Shown: positions 18,132 to 25,761, counted from the first letter of the stretch. The stretch: DNA of 46,930 bases from Clostridia bacterium (GCA_017505525.1 JAFVPB010000013.1:1-46930); one strand, 5' to 3'. Notes: generated from the sequence alone by a model not told the origin. Numbers and translations: made by a program.

Positions 18132-19274
18132 ATGAATGAAAACGGAATAAATTTGGAACTCGGAACTCCCGAACTCACTCTTGAATCTCAGGCGCAGGCT
18201 CCCGTTATTCCCGAACAGAAGGATATCACGGAGCATTATCTCGAAGAACAAAAGTTATCCCCCGAAGAACAGGCACAGGTTGACTCTTTTTCAGAGAAAA
18301 TTGACCTGAATGATTCAGTCATTATTCTCCAGTACGGAGCAGTTTGTCAAAAGAAGATTGCCGCATTTTCGGATACGGCACTGGAGGGTGTACGCACAAA
18401 GGATTTGGGCGAAACCGGAGATATGATTGCAGACCTCGTTACAGAGCTGAAGGGTTTTTCTGTCGATGAAGAAGATGACGGCGGATTTTTGGGATTCTTC
18501 AAAAAAGCAGGAAATAAAATTGCAAAGTTAAAGGCTCGCTACGATAAAGCCGAGATAAACATTGATAAAATTGTGGCAGAGCTTGAAGGACATCAGAATC
18601 AGCTTTTGAAGGATATTATAATGCTTGATAAGATGTATGCCGCCAATCTTACATATTTCAAAGAATTGACTATGTATATTCTGGCAGGCAAAAAGAAGCT
18701 TGAAGCAGAGCGTGCGGTAACAATTCCGGAGTTAAAGCGAAAAGCAGAAGCCTCCGGCGAAGCGAATGATGCACAGGCGGCAAATGACTATGCTCAGATG
18801 TGTGAGCGTTTTGAAAAGAAGCTTTATGACCTTGAGCTTACCCGAACCATCAGCATACAGATGGCTCCGCAGATAAGACTTATTCAGAACAACAACACGC
18901 TTATGAGCGAGAAAATCCAGTCCACCATCAACAACACTATTCCCCTGTGGAAAAATCAGATGGTGCTTGCACTGGGGATGGCTCATTCAAAGGAAGCAAT
19001 GGAAGCCCAGCGTGCAGTTACGGATATGACAAATGAATTGCTTAAAAAGAATGCGGACGCATTAAAGCAAGGAACTGTTGATATTGCAAGAGAAAGCGAA
19101 AGAGGTATTGTTGACCTTGAAACCGTTCAGCACACAAATCAGCAGCTTATCTCTACTCTTGACGAGGTTCTTAAAATTCAGGATGAATGCCGTGCGAAAC
19201 GCCGTGCGGCAGAAACCGAGCTTGTCCGCATTGAATCCGAGCTGAAAGCAAAATTACTTGAAATCAGAGAATAA
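18132..19274 (+). CDS. TelA/KlaA-family (toxic anion resistance-like) protein
   Basis: The 380-residue, mostly helical protein belongs to the TelA family (B. subtilis YaaN type). Typical stretches are FFKKAGNKIAKLKARYDKAE, then LLKDIIMLDKMYAANLTYF and IPLWKNQMVLALG. It lacks signal and membrane segments and should act at the inner face of the membrane. Although first named for tellurite resistance, the family is now linked more broadly to envelope stress. It is followed 19 bases later by an XpaC homologue, matching the yaaN-xpaC pairing in Bacillus. The start follows GGAGGAAAATAACC. Confidence 0.88.
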   Translation: MNENGINLELGTPELTLESQAQAPVIPEQKDITEHYLEEQKLSPEEQAQVDSFSEKIDLNDSVIILQYGAVCQKKIAAFSDTALEGVRTKDLGETGDMIADLVTELKGFSVDEEDDGGFLGFFKKAGNKIAKLKARYDKAEINIDKIVAELEGHQNQLLKDIIMLDKMYAANLTYFKELTMYILAGKKKLEAERAVTIPELKRKAEASGEANDAQAANDYAQMCERFEKKLYDLELTRTISIQMAPQIRLIQNNNTLMSEKIQSTINNTIPLWKNQMVLALGMAHSKEAMEAQRAVTDMTNELLKKNADALKQGTVDIARESERGIVDLETVQHTNQQLISTLDEVLKIQDECRAKRRAAETELVRIESELKAKLLEIRE

Positions 19275-19293
19275 ATAAAGGAAGTGATAACTT

Positions 19294-19965
19294 ATGAGTA
19301 ACAATAATTCTTCATCCGGCATAGGCGGACTGCTTGGCATCGTTGCTTGTATCGCTGCATTTTTTGTCGCCCGTAAGTTTTTTCCTTCTCTTGGTAAGCT
19401 TCTGCTTATAGCCGGAATTGTTTTGGTTGTTTTAATCGTGGCAATCGTTATAATCGTTATAGCGTGTTCAAAAAGCACGGCAAAGGACAAAAAGAAAACC
19501 GGTTTATCGGATGAAGCGAGTGCCGTTCTCTCCAAAGGACGCACGCAACTTATGGATTTAAGACGGAACGGTATGTGTATTAAAAATCAGCTGATACGCA
19601 CCGAGAGCGAAGTAATCTGTAAAAGCGTGGATAAAATTTTAAGAACGCTCAGAGAACAGCCCGAAGACATACCGGAGGCAAGACAGTTTTTCAACTATTA
19701 TCTTCCTACCTTCGGGAAAATAATTTCAAAGTATTTGATGCTTGAAAAAAGCGGCATCCCGGCACAGAATGTTACGGACAGCACAATAAGCTGCCTTGCA
19801 GACATTAAGACGGCTCTGGAAAAGCAGCACGCAAATCTTTTTGAGGATGATATGCTTGACCTTTCCGTTGAAATGGAAGCCTTGAAGGTAAACTGCAAGC
19901 GTGACGGTCTTCTTGCCGATGAAGATTTCAATACAAGTGAAGAAACAATACCATTAACTTTATAA
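19294..19965 (+). CDS. xpaC: XpaC-family membrane protein
   Basis: The 223-residue product has two N-terminal membrane helices (about 10-27 and 34-58) and a cytosolic helical domain that matches the XpaC family (named for 5-bromo-4-chloroindolyl phosphate hydrolysis): ARQFFNYYLPTFGKIISKY, then YLMLEKSG. The family regularly neighbours TelA, as here. XpaC is unlikely to be a true phosphatase; no catalytic motif is evident. Ribosome site GGAAGTGAT lies just before ATG 19294. The pair probably works as a membrane-bound complex. Confidence 0.85.
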   Translation: MSNNNSSSGIGGLLGIVACIAAFFVARKFFPSLGKLLLIAGIVLVVLIVAIVIIVIACSKSTAKDKKKTGLSDEASAVLSKGRTQLMDLRRNGMCIKNQLIRTESEVICKSVDKILRTLREQPEDIPEARQFFNYYLPTFGKIISKYLMLEKSGIPAQNVTDSTISCLADIKTALEKQHANLFEDDMLDLSVEMEALKVNCKRDGLLADEDFNTSEETIPLTL

Positions 19966-19978
19966 GGAGGAAAAGAAA

Positions 19979-20596
19979 ATGGCATTTTTCGATATGTTGA
20001 AAAACAAAGCTACTCAGGCAGCTCAGGTCGCATGTGCAAAGGCAGTAAACAATTTTGGGCAGGCTACAAAACAAGCAGTGGCAAACGTAGGTAACAAAAC
20101 CTATACAGTAACTTTATCCGGCATTCCTGCAAATCTTGCAGAGCTGAAGGCAATGCCTGAAGGTGCATTAAAAGAACCTCAGCACGCAGCGGCACTTACA
20201 GTTGCGGCACTGTGTATGTATCCCGTGGATAAGGAAGCCTCTTTTGAAATGCTGAACTATCTTCACGGTCCCCGTGGTTTGTCGGTAAGTGATAAACAGT
20301 TTATTCAAGACAGATTCAGAGATAAAGATTATGTTCCCCGTTCATACTTTGTAGGTGCTACACCTGATAACAACTATGAACCAAGCGAGCCTTATACAAT
20401 TAAATTTTTTGAAAATCCATATGCAAGACAGAATATTGATGAAGGTTACCTCACATTGCAGGTTGAGTCCGGCGGTGCAGATTCTCCCCGTCAGATAAGA
20501 CTTCGCACAAAGCCGTCAACCGGAGAATGGTTCTTGTGGGAGCAGTTTATATTATCGGATATCAGACCTCCAAAGTCTGCTGATCCGTGGGCATAA
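19979..20596 (+). CDS. Cytosolic DUF6935-like protein
   Basis: The 205-residue protein has no signal peptide. Residues about 40-200 match the N-terminal domain of the SLH protein at 12075: DYVPRSYFVGATPDNNYEPS aligns with KWLPRAYFEGGTGDNGFQPT, and the preceding AALTVAALCMYPVDKEASFE with AAYFVWAVTRLVDNYDDGME. The first 35 residues (MAFFDMLKNKATQAAQVA) could form an amphipathic helix that touches the membrane. From memory the family is DUF6935 with unknown function. It lies 13 bases after xpaC with a TAAGGAGG site. It is the cytosolic counterpart of a surface domain in the same operon. Confidence 0.78.
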   Translation: MAFFDMLKNKATQAAQVACAKAVNNFGQATKQAVANVGNKTYTVTLSGIPANLAELKAMPEGALKEPQHAAALTVAALCMYPVDKEASFEMLNYLHGPRGLSVSDKQFIQDRFRDKDYVPRSYFVGATPDNNYEPSEPYTIKFFENPYARQNIDEGYLTLQVESGGADSPRQIRLRTKPSTGEWFLWEQFILSDIRPPKSADPWA

Positions 20597-20608
20597 GGAG
20601 GATTACAT

Positions 20609-21580
20609 ATGAAAAGATTTATTTTATTACTTCTTGCCTTTGTGCTTGTATTAGGATTGGCAGGCTGTAAAGAGAAACCCGCTTTAGGCGGTGAAACCAA
20701 TAAGCCTGAAGTTCAAACAGAATCGAAAGAGCTTACAGAATTAAAAGATAGAATTAAAGCCGATGGCAAGCTTATTGGTGTTGCGTATCTTGGCTGGATT
20801 GAGGGTGATGCCGAAACTGCAAAAGCAGAGCTTTCAAAGCTTGATTATGTCGAAGATATTTCGTTTATCAAGGATATAGAAAAATATGCTGAAAACGAAG
20901 GTTACAGAATGTATGCAATCGTTCCGGCAGATAATCAGGTAACAATTACCGTATGTAAATGTGAATTTGGCGAAGAATATTTGCCTTATGACGGCGAAGA
21001 GCTTATTGAAGCAAACGAACCAATTCTTGTAAGAGGCAATATCAGCGACACAATTCCTAACCTTTATGTAATAGCCAAAAAAGGCTCTGAAAAGATTGAG
21101 TACACTCCGGTGCAATCAGGTATGGACGGAAGGTTAGAAAACAACGAAAACAAAGTTTATGATTTCACGCCGTATGATTTTATGGCTGAGTTTTCTGCCT
21201 ATGACAGAGTTCCCGATGTGGTGTTCTGCGGAAGCTGGATAGCTTTTGAAAACGATGGTAACGGTGAGGAAAGAGCATTGGGGCTTGAACTAAACCCTGA
21301 CGGAACGGTGAGCTATGTCTATGGAATTGGGAACAGTGAGGTTTTGGAACAGTTTGAAGGAACATGGACACTTGATGAAAATGACATTCTCAAATTAGAG
21401 CTTGTTGGTGGTCCGCCTGAAAGTGTTGAAAATCCGGTTGTAGCCGAACCTTACGATTGCAACCCGTCATTTGAATGGGAAATGACAGCAGAAGGCTTAA
21501 GCCTTACACACATAGACGGCGATGAAATTCTCTACGGAACCAAAGGAAACACATTTGAGTTTTATATAAATGAGTATTAA
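20609..21580 (+). CDS. Two-part putative lipoprotein
   Basis: The 323-residue product has a lipobox (LGLAGC). Residues about 45-185 match the lipoprotein at 10153 (VAYLG; AIVPADNQ; EPILVRGN). The C-terminal part, about 200-323, opens FCGSWIAFENDG and contains FEGTWTLDENDILKLEL, a lipocalin-like barrel pattern also seen at the end of the lipoprotein at 16240. It is the last gene of the long operon and is followed at once by a strong terminator. Function unknown. The start follows AAGGAGG. Confidence 0.72.
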   Translation: MKRFILLLLAFVLVLGLAGCKEKPALGGETNKPEVQTESKELTELKDRIKADGKLIGVAYLGWIEGDAETAKAELSKLDYVEDISFIKDIEKYAENEGYRMYAIVPADNQVTITVCKCEFGEEYLPYDGEELIEANEPILVRGNISDTIPNLYVIAKKGSEKIEYTPVQSGMDGRLENNENKVYDFTPYDFMAEFSAYDRVPDVVFCGSWIAFENDGNGEERALGLELNPDGTVSYVYGIGNSEVLEQFEGTWTLDENDILKLELVGGPPESVENPVVAEPYDCNPSFEWEMTAEGLSLTHIDGDEILYGTKGNTFEFYINEY

Positions 21581-21589
21581 AATGTATTA

Positions 21590-21630
21590 AAAAGTGGCAT
21601 AGCCTGTTTTGTATAGGTTATGCCACTTTT
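21590..21630. terminator. Bidirectional terminator at the end of the long operon
   Basis: AAAAGTGGCATA (21590-21601) pairs with TATGCCACTTTT (21619-21630), and GCCT/AGGT extend the stem to 16 bp. T-runs occur on both strands, so it can end the operon from the left and the converging gene remnant from the right. Confidence 0.87.
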
Positions 21631-21633
21631 GTG

Positions 21634-21986
21634 CTATGATAGAATTAATTTTCTTGCAAGTATAAATAAGCTGTTATCAACTGATGGAATATCTCTTGAA
21701 AGAGGATCTTTCATATATTCAACATTGGGATTGAATGATGGATTTACAGATTGATAGATTTTCACACGGGCATCAAATTCCGCTTTGACATAAGTAATTT
21801 TACCGGCATATCCCAACCCGTTCTGCACTTCGGTTAAAATATCACCGATAAAACTTTCAACAACGGTAATTGCTTCATTTGTAGCGTTGCAGGGTGCCGA
21901 TTCTCTCGTTACCTCTGCAGCGCTTACAGAAAAGAACTTATTAAAACTGATACGATTGATATGATGGATATGATTGATTTTTTCAT
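21634..21986 (-). pseudogene. Small secreted protein, frameshifted in the signal peptide
   Basis: From ATG at 21986, after a perfect AGGAGG, the frame reads MKKSIISIISIVSVLISSFL and then meets TAA. The next frame continues without a break as SVSAAEVTRESAPCNATNEA to a TAG at 21634-21636. Joined, they make a classic signal peptide with an A-x-A-type cleavage site (VSAAE) and a mature part of about 95 residues. So one base appears lost or gained near 21930. The mature part has no family I recognise. Either this is a decayed gene, a sequencing error, or (less likely) recoding. It lies just downstream of, and overlaps the stop of, a transposon-protein remnant. Confidence 0.65.
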
Positions 21987-22147
21987 TTTGAAATACCTCC
22001 TGCATAAACAATGTCCTCAAACACAAATTCTTCTGCTGCATGGCGAATGTTATTCATAGCACCAACCCAAGCCATTTGGTCTTTTGCTTTGAGTTCTTCT
22101 GTGATACCTTGCTTGACTGCCATATCTTTTATAAGCCTATCAACCAT
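21983..22147 (-). pseudogene. TnpV-like transposon protein, 5'-truncated remnant
   Basis: The - strand from 22147 encodes about 54 residues that match the C-terminal half of TnpV, a small protein of clostridial mobile elements: EMVDRLIKDMAVKQGITEEL, then the signature DQMAWVGAMNNIR and EDIVYA. The N-terminal half of the usual roughly 120-residue protein is missing; homology stops at about 22155, where the sequence turns into a tRNA-3'-end-like piece. Its TGA stop overlaps the ATG of the next remnant (ATGA). This is a scar of a deleted or decayed mobile element. Confidence 0.7.
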
Positions 22148-22159
22148 TTCCTTTGCGTT

Positions 22160-22190
22160 TGTGCCGGGTGGACTCGAACCCCGAGGGGGC
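22160..22190 (-). other. tRNA-3'-end-like fragment, possible attachment-site scar
   Basis: On the - strand the piece contains GGGGTTCGAGTCCACC, the T-loop signature of a tRNA, and ends CGGCACA, close to an acceptor end. No anticodon or D arm precedes it, so it is not a tRNA gene. It borders the broken tnpV. Integrative elements often use tRNA 3' ends as attachment sites, so this may be the trace of one. Confidence 0.4.
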
Positions 22191-22272
22191 AGCGAGCGTA
22201 AATAAAACGATGAATTCAGATGACGTATTTTATTTTTTTTTTGATATGAAGAAAATACTTTATCTTAACCTA

Positions 22273-22301
22273 TTGAAAAAGCTTTTAAAAAGTGATATAA
22301 T
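22273..22301 (+). promoter_or_regulatory. Sigma-A promoter of the thiamin operon
   Basis: TTGAAA (22273-22278) and TATAAT (22296-22301) are separated by 17 bases. The start point should fall at about 22308, just ahead of the TPP riboswitch. Confidence 0.8.
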
Positions 22302-22317
22302 ACTTTCAAACTTAATA

Positions 22318-22402
22318 AACGGGAGCTTGTATTACAGGCTGAGAGGAAGGTGCGACCTTCGACCGAGAACCTGATTTGGATAATGCCAACGTAGGGATGC
22401 CT
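22318..22402 (+). promoter_or_regulatory. TPP riboswitch (THI element)
   Basis: The aptamer shows the conserved CTGAGAGGA segment (about 22338-22348), which binds the pyrimidine of thiamin pyrophosphate, and the segment ACCTGATTTGGATAATGCCA followed by CGTAGGGA (about 22369-22396), which binds the diphosphate. GGGAGC at the left end pairs with the right-hand end. Genes downstream are thiM, thiE and thiD, which fits exactly. A terminator 35 bases downstream supplies the off state. Confidence 0.96.
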
Positions 22403-22436
22403 GATACATAGTGTTAGGAGGAACAAAGAATTTTTA

Positions 22437-22468
22437 GGAAGTTACCAAGTCGGTAACTTCCTTTTTTG
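22437..22468 (+). terminator. Riboswitch-controlled terminator
   Basis: GGAAGTTACC (22437-22446) and GGTAACTTCC (22452-22461) form a 10-bp stem followed by six T. Placed between the TPP aptamer and thiM, it should form when TPP is bound and end transcription. Confidence 0.9.
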
Positions 22469-22530
22469 TTTGGCAAGGTTTGTTGTTAAGTTAATAAATA
22501 GCCGATGATTACGGCAGAAAGAGGTAAATT

Positions 22531-23352
22531 ATGTTAGGAAAATGTCTTGAAAATGTGAAAGAGAAAACACCGCTTATTCACAACATCACAAACTATGTTA
22601 CGGTTAATGATGTTGCAAATGCACTGCTTGCATCAGGCGGAAGCCCCATTATGTCAGATGAGCCGGATGATGTTTCTGATATTACATCTATCTGCGGAGG
22701 ACTTAACATCAATATCGGAACATTGAACAAAAATAGCATAGAGGCTATGTTTATTTCCGGTAAGAAATCCAAAGAACTTGGTCATATTGTTCTTCTTGAT
22801 CCCGTAGGTGCAGGCGCAAGCAAGCTTAGAACAGAAACTGCACTTAAAATTATGGAAGAAATTAAGCCCCATATTATAAGAGGAAATGTATCGGAAATTA
22901 AAACTCTTGCCCTTGGAAGCGGAACAACCAAGGGGGTAGATGCAGATGCCGCAGATGTTGTAACAGAAGAAAATCTTGATTCAATGGTTGAGTTTGCAAA
23001 AACGTTTTCCAAAAAGTTGGGAGCGGTTATAGCGATAACCGGTGCTATAGATTTAGTAGCAGACAGTGAAAGGTGCTATGTAATTCGAAATGGCTCACCT
23101 ATAATGAGCCGTATAACAGGAACTGGGTGCATGCTTTCGGGCTTATCTACTGCGTACGCAGTCGCAAATCCTGATAATATAACCGAAGCAGTTGCAGCAT
23201 CTGTGTGTCTTATGGGGCTTGCCGGCGAAATAGGTGTATCAAATATGAAAGACGGTGAAGGGAATTCAAGTCTTCGTAATCACATTATAGATGCAATATA
23301 TACTATGGACGCAGAAAAACTGATTGAAGGAGCAAAATATGAAGTGCGATAA
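22531..23352 (+). CDS. thiM: Hydroxyethylthiazole kinase
   Basis: ThiM phosphorylates 4-methyl-5-(2-hydroxyethyl)thiazole, a salvage step in thiamin synthesis. The 273-residue length is typical. Signatures include PLIHNITNYVTVNDVANALL near the N-terminus, SGGSPIMSDEPDDV, LLDPVGAGAS in the nucleotide-binding region and the anion-hole motif GTGCMLSG with the catalytic Cys at about residue 200. It is the first gene after the TPP riboswitch, with AGAGGT upstream of ATG. The gene overlaps thiE by 14 bases. The presence of thiM rather than thiG/thiH here points to scavenging of thiazole. Confidence 0.96.
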   Translation: MLGKCLENVKEKTPLIHNITNYVTVNDVANALLASGGSPIMSDEPDDVSDITSICGGLNINIGTLNKNSIEAMFISGKKSKELGHIVLLDPVGAGASKLRTETALKIMEEIKPHIIRGNVSEIKTLALGSGTTKGVDADAADVVTEENLDSMVEFAKTFSKKLGAVIAITGAIDLVADSERCYVIRNGSPIMSRITGTGCMLSGLSTAYAVANPDNITEAVAASVCLMGLAGEIGVSNMKDGEGNSSLRNHIIDAIYTMDAEKLIEGAKYEVR

Positions 23353-23983
23353 AAAATCATTACTTTTATATGCGGTAACTGATCGCGCATGGCTTAACAA
23401 TGAAACATTATATGAGCAGGTTGAGAAAGCAATAAAAGGTGGAGTGACATTAGTTCAGCTTCGCGAGAAAAACCTTGATGAAGAAAGTTTTCTGAATGAA
23501 GCTTTGGAAATACACAAACTCTGTAGAAAGTACAATATCCCTTTTATTATTAATGACAATGTTGAAATTGCAAAAAAGATAAATGCTGATGGTATTCATG
23601 TGGGACAGAGCGATATGAAAGCCGGAAATGTGAGGGCAATTCTTGGTAAAGATAAGATACTTGGCGTATCGGTTCAAACTGTAGAACAGGCAGTGCTTGC
23701 TGAAAAGGAAGGCGCAGATTATCTTGGGGTAGGTGCAATATTCCCGACAGGTTCAAAGGCAGATGCAGATGATGTAAGCATAGAAACACTTAAAGCAATA
23801 TGTGAAGCTGTAAGTGTTCCCGTTGTTGCTATCGGCGGCATTGGAGCAGAAAATATTTTAGAACTAACAGGCACCGGAATATGCGGCGTTGCTGTTATCA
23901 GTGCTATATTTGCTGCAGGCAACATTCAAAAAGCTGCTACAGAATTAAAAAAACTGGCAAAGCAGGTGGTGTGTAATGATTAA
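23339..23983 (+). CDS. thiE: Thiamine-phosphate synthase
   Basis: ThiE joins HMP pyrophosphate and thiazole phosphate to form thiamin phosphate. The 214-residue TIM-barrel shows LYAVTDRAW at the start, TLVQLREK (substrate-binding), INADGIHVGQSD, DYLGVGAIFPTGSK and VVAIGGIGAEN (phosphate-binding). The chosen start, ATG 23339, follows GAAGGAG inside thiM and gives the normal family N-terminus; a TTG five codons upstream has no site. It overlaps the next gene by eight bases, so thiM, thiE and the fused thiD gene are translationally coupled. Confidence 0.95.
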   Translation: MKCDKKSLLLYAVTDRAWLNNETLYEQVEKAIKGGVTLVQLREKNLDEESFLNEALEIHKLCRKYNIPFIINDNVEIAKKINADGIHVGQSDMKAGNVRAILGKDKILGVSVQTVEQAVLAEKEGADYLGVGAIFPTGSKADADDVSIETLKAICEAVSVPVVAIGGIGAENILELTGTGICGVAVISAIFAAGNIQKAATELKKLAKQVVCND

Positions 23984-25409
23984 GGGAGCAATATTTGATT
24001 TAGACGGAACCATTCTTGATTCTATGTTTATCTGGGACACTATTCCGGAAGATTATCTTCGCTCTCTTGGGAAAGAACCAAAAGAAAACCTTGCCGAAGT
24101 TTTCAAGGCCTTTACACTTGAACAAGCTGCAGAACATTATCGGAAAAATTATGGCATTAAACTATCGATACACGAAATTATAGAAGATATAAATGATATG
24201 GTGGCGGAAATATATAAGACAAAAGTAGTTCTTAAACCGGGCGTTAGTGATTTCTTAAAAAGATTGCAGAACATGGGTGTAAAGATGTGTGTTGCGACTG
24301 TTACAGACAGATCTATTGCGGAAGATGTTCTGAAACGATTGGGTGTTCGTGATTGCTTCTCTGAAATATTTACCTGTGCAGAAGTTGGTTTTAGCAAAGA
24401 AAATTCTGAAATTTACAGACAAGCTCTAAAGCATCTGGGAACGAAAAAAACTGAAACAATAGTTTTTGAAGATGTTCTTCACGCACTAAAAACTGCTAAA
24501 GATGATGGCTTTATGGTTGCGGCGGTTTATGATTTGCACGAAACAAAACAAAAAGAAATAAAAGAAATCTCAGACTACTATATAAGTGATTTCGGAAGTT
24601 TTTGCTTTAAAACGAAAATGAAAACCGCACTCTCTATTGCAGGTAGTGATTCAAGTGGAGGTGCAGGTATTCAGGCAGATATTAAAACTATGACAATGAA
24701 TGGTGTTTATGCTATGAGTGCAATTACGGCACTTACTGCTCAGAATACTCTTGGCGTACGGGCAATTTTAGATTCAACACCTGAATTCTTAAAAGAACAA
24801 ATTGATGCAGTGTTTGAAGATATATTCCCTGACAGCGTAAAAATTGGTATGGTATCATCATGCGAGTTAATAGATGTTATTGCAGACCGTTTGAAATTTT
24901 ATAACGCAAAAAACATTGTTGTAGATCCCGTAATGGTTGCAACAAGTGGCTCTGCTCTTATAAAGACAGATGCGATAAAAGCATTGGCTACAAAGCTACT
25001 GCCCCTTGCAACGCTTGTAACACCAAACATTCCCGAAGCAGAAGTGCTATCGGGTATGATTATCAAGAACAAGGACGATATGATAAAAGCAGCGGAATTA
25101 ATTGAGAAAAGCTATGGCTGCAGTGTTTTGTTAAAAGGAGGTCATAGTATAAACGACGCAAATGACCTTTTGTGTGAAAATGGCAGATTTGTGTGGTTCG
25201 ATGGGAAAAGAATTGATAATCCTAACACTCACGGAACGGGATGTACCTTATCAAGCGCTATTTCATCAAATCTTGCCAAAGGATTTAGCCTTTCAGAAGC
25301 TATAAAGAGAGCAAAGGAATATATCTGTGGTGCACTTGCTGCGGGTCTTGACTTAGGAAATGGTTCAGGGCCAATGAAACATAATTTTATAATTGACCGT
25401 ATCATATAA
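23976..25409 (+). CDS. thiD: Fusion: HAD-family phosphatase and hydroxymethylpyrimidine (phosphate) kinase
   Basis: The 477-residue product has two enzymes. Residues about 1-215 form a HAD phosphatase of the beta-phosphoglucomutase-like group: FDLDGTILDS (nucleophile D8, acid D10), ATVTDRS and IVFEDVLHAL. Residues about 216-477 are ThiD: TALSIAGSDSSGGAGIQADI, VDPVMVATSG, VTPNIPEAE and NTHGTGCTLSSAIS with the catalytic Cys. ThiD phosphorylates HMP and HMP-phosphate, supplying ThiE. The HAD part may dephosphorylate thiamin phosphate or another pyrimidine phosphate; this is inference. There is no internal start signal, so it is one polypeptide. A terminator follows 22 bases later. Confidence 0.92.
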   Translation: MIKGAIFDLDGTILDSMFIWDTIPEDYLRSLGKEPKENLAEVFKAFTLEQAAEHYRKNYGIKLSIHEIIEDINDMVAEIYKTKVVLKPGVSDFLKRLQNMGVKMCVATVTDRSIAEDVLKRLGVRDCFSEIFTCAEVGFSKENSEIYRQALKHLGTKKTETIVFEDVLHALKTAKDDGFMVAAVYDLHETKQKEIKEISDYYISDFGSFCFKTKMKTALSIAGSDSSGGAGIQADIKTMTMNGVYAMSAITALTAQNTLGVRAILDSTPEFLKEQIDAVFEDIFPDSVKIGMVSSCELIDVIADRLKFYNAKNIVVDPVMVATSGSALIKTDAIKALATKLLPLATLVTPNIPEAEVLSGMIIKNKDDMIKAAELIEKSYGCSVLLKGGHSINDANDLLCENGRFVWFDGKRIDNPNTHGTGCTLSSAISSNLAKGFSLSEAIKRAKEYICGALAAGLDLGNGSGPMKHNFIIDRII

Positions 25410-25430
25410 AACATTAAGCTCTTCCAAAAT

Positions 25431-25462
25431 AAAAAAAGCACTTCGTTGAAGTGCTTTTTTAT
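25431..25462. terminator. Bidirectional terminator after the thiamin operon
   Basis: AAAAAAAGCACTTC and GAAGTGCTTTTTT pair around GTT. T-runs on both strands serve the thiamin operon and the converging XRE gene. A 24-base piece of this hairpin recurs exactly at 26150-26173. Confidence 0.9.
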
Positions 25463-25477
25463 TTTCTCTGATTAATT

Positions 25478-25717
25478 TCAATCAAATAAATCCTCAATAG
25501 CAACATTAAGAATTTTTGAAATAACAAAAATCTCTTTATCCGTTGCACTGCGCAGTTGCCCTTCAAGTTTTGAGTAGCTTGTAGGGTTCATATCGCATCC
25601 CATAACCTGAATCTGCGCAATGAAATCTTTTTGCTTAAATCCTTGTTCTTTTCGCAAACGTTCAATGTTTTTACCTACAATATTTTTATTTCCGTATGAT
25701 TGCTTTCTTGTTTTCAT
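25478..25717 (-). CDS. Small XRE-family transcriptional regulator
   Basis: The 79-residue protein is almost entirely a helix-turn-helix domain of the Cro/C1 type (about 14-78): IERLRKEQGFKQKDFIAQIQ, then SYSKLEGQLRSATDKEIFVI and ILNVAIEDLF. Small XRE proteins like this repress neighbouring promoters. A divergent consensus promoter and an 8-base palindrome lie between its start and 25800, making self and divergent repression likely. The ORF it would control (25844) appears truncated, so the module may be a degenerate mobile or toxin-antitoxin-like unit. Confidence 0.83.
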   Translation of the reverse strand: MKTRKQSYGNKNIVGKNIERLRKEQGFKQKDFIAQIQVMGCDMNPTSYSKLEGQLRSATDKEIFVISKILNVAIEDLFD

Positions 25718-25734
25718 AAAGCATATTTCCTTTT

Positions 25735-25761
25735 TAGAATATTTAATGTTAGTATATTCTA
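25735..25761. promoter_or_regulatory. Operator-like palindrome between the XRE gene and a divergent promoter
   Basis: TAGAATAT (25735-25742) and ATATTCTA (25754-25761) are perfect inverted copies with 11 bases between them, just upstream of the XRE start codon and nine bases before the -35 box of the divergent promoter. Position and symmetry suit a dimeric repressor. Confidence 0.55.

Noticed and set aside
21925-21935. Programmed frameshifting in the secreted small protein
   Set aside because: No slippery heptamer with a downstream structure is evident; a simple base gain or loss is more likely.
22160-22190. A complete tRNA gene
   Set aside because: Only the T-arm and acceptor-like end are present; D and anticodon arms and the 5' acceptor strand are missing.
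22011-22205. A + strand ORF ending in a stretch like GGLEPRGGSERK
   Set aside because: It is antisense to the tnpV remnant and reads through the tRNA-like fragment, a known kind of artefact.
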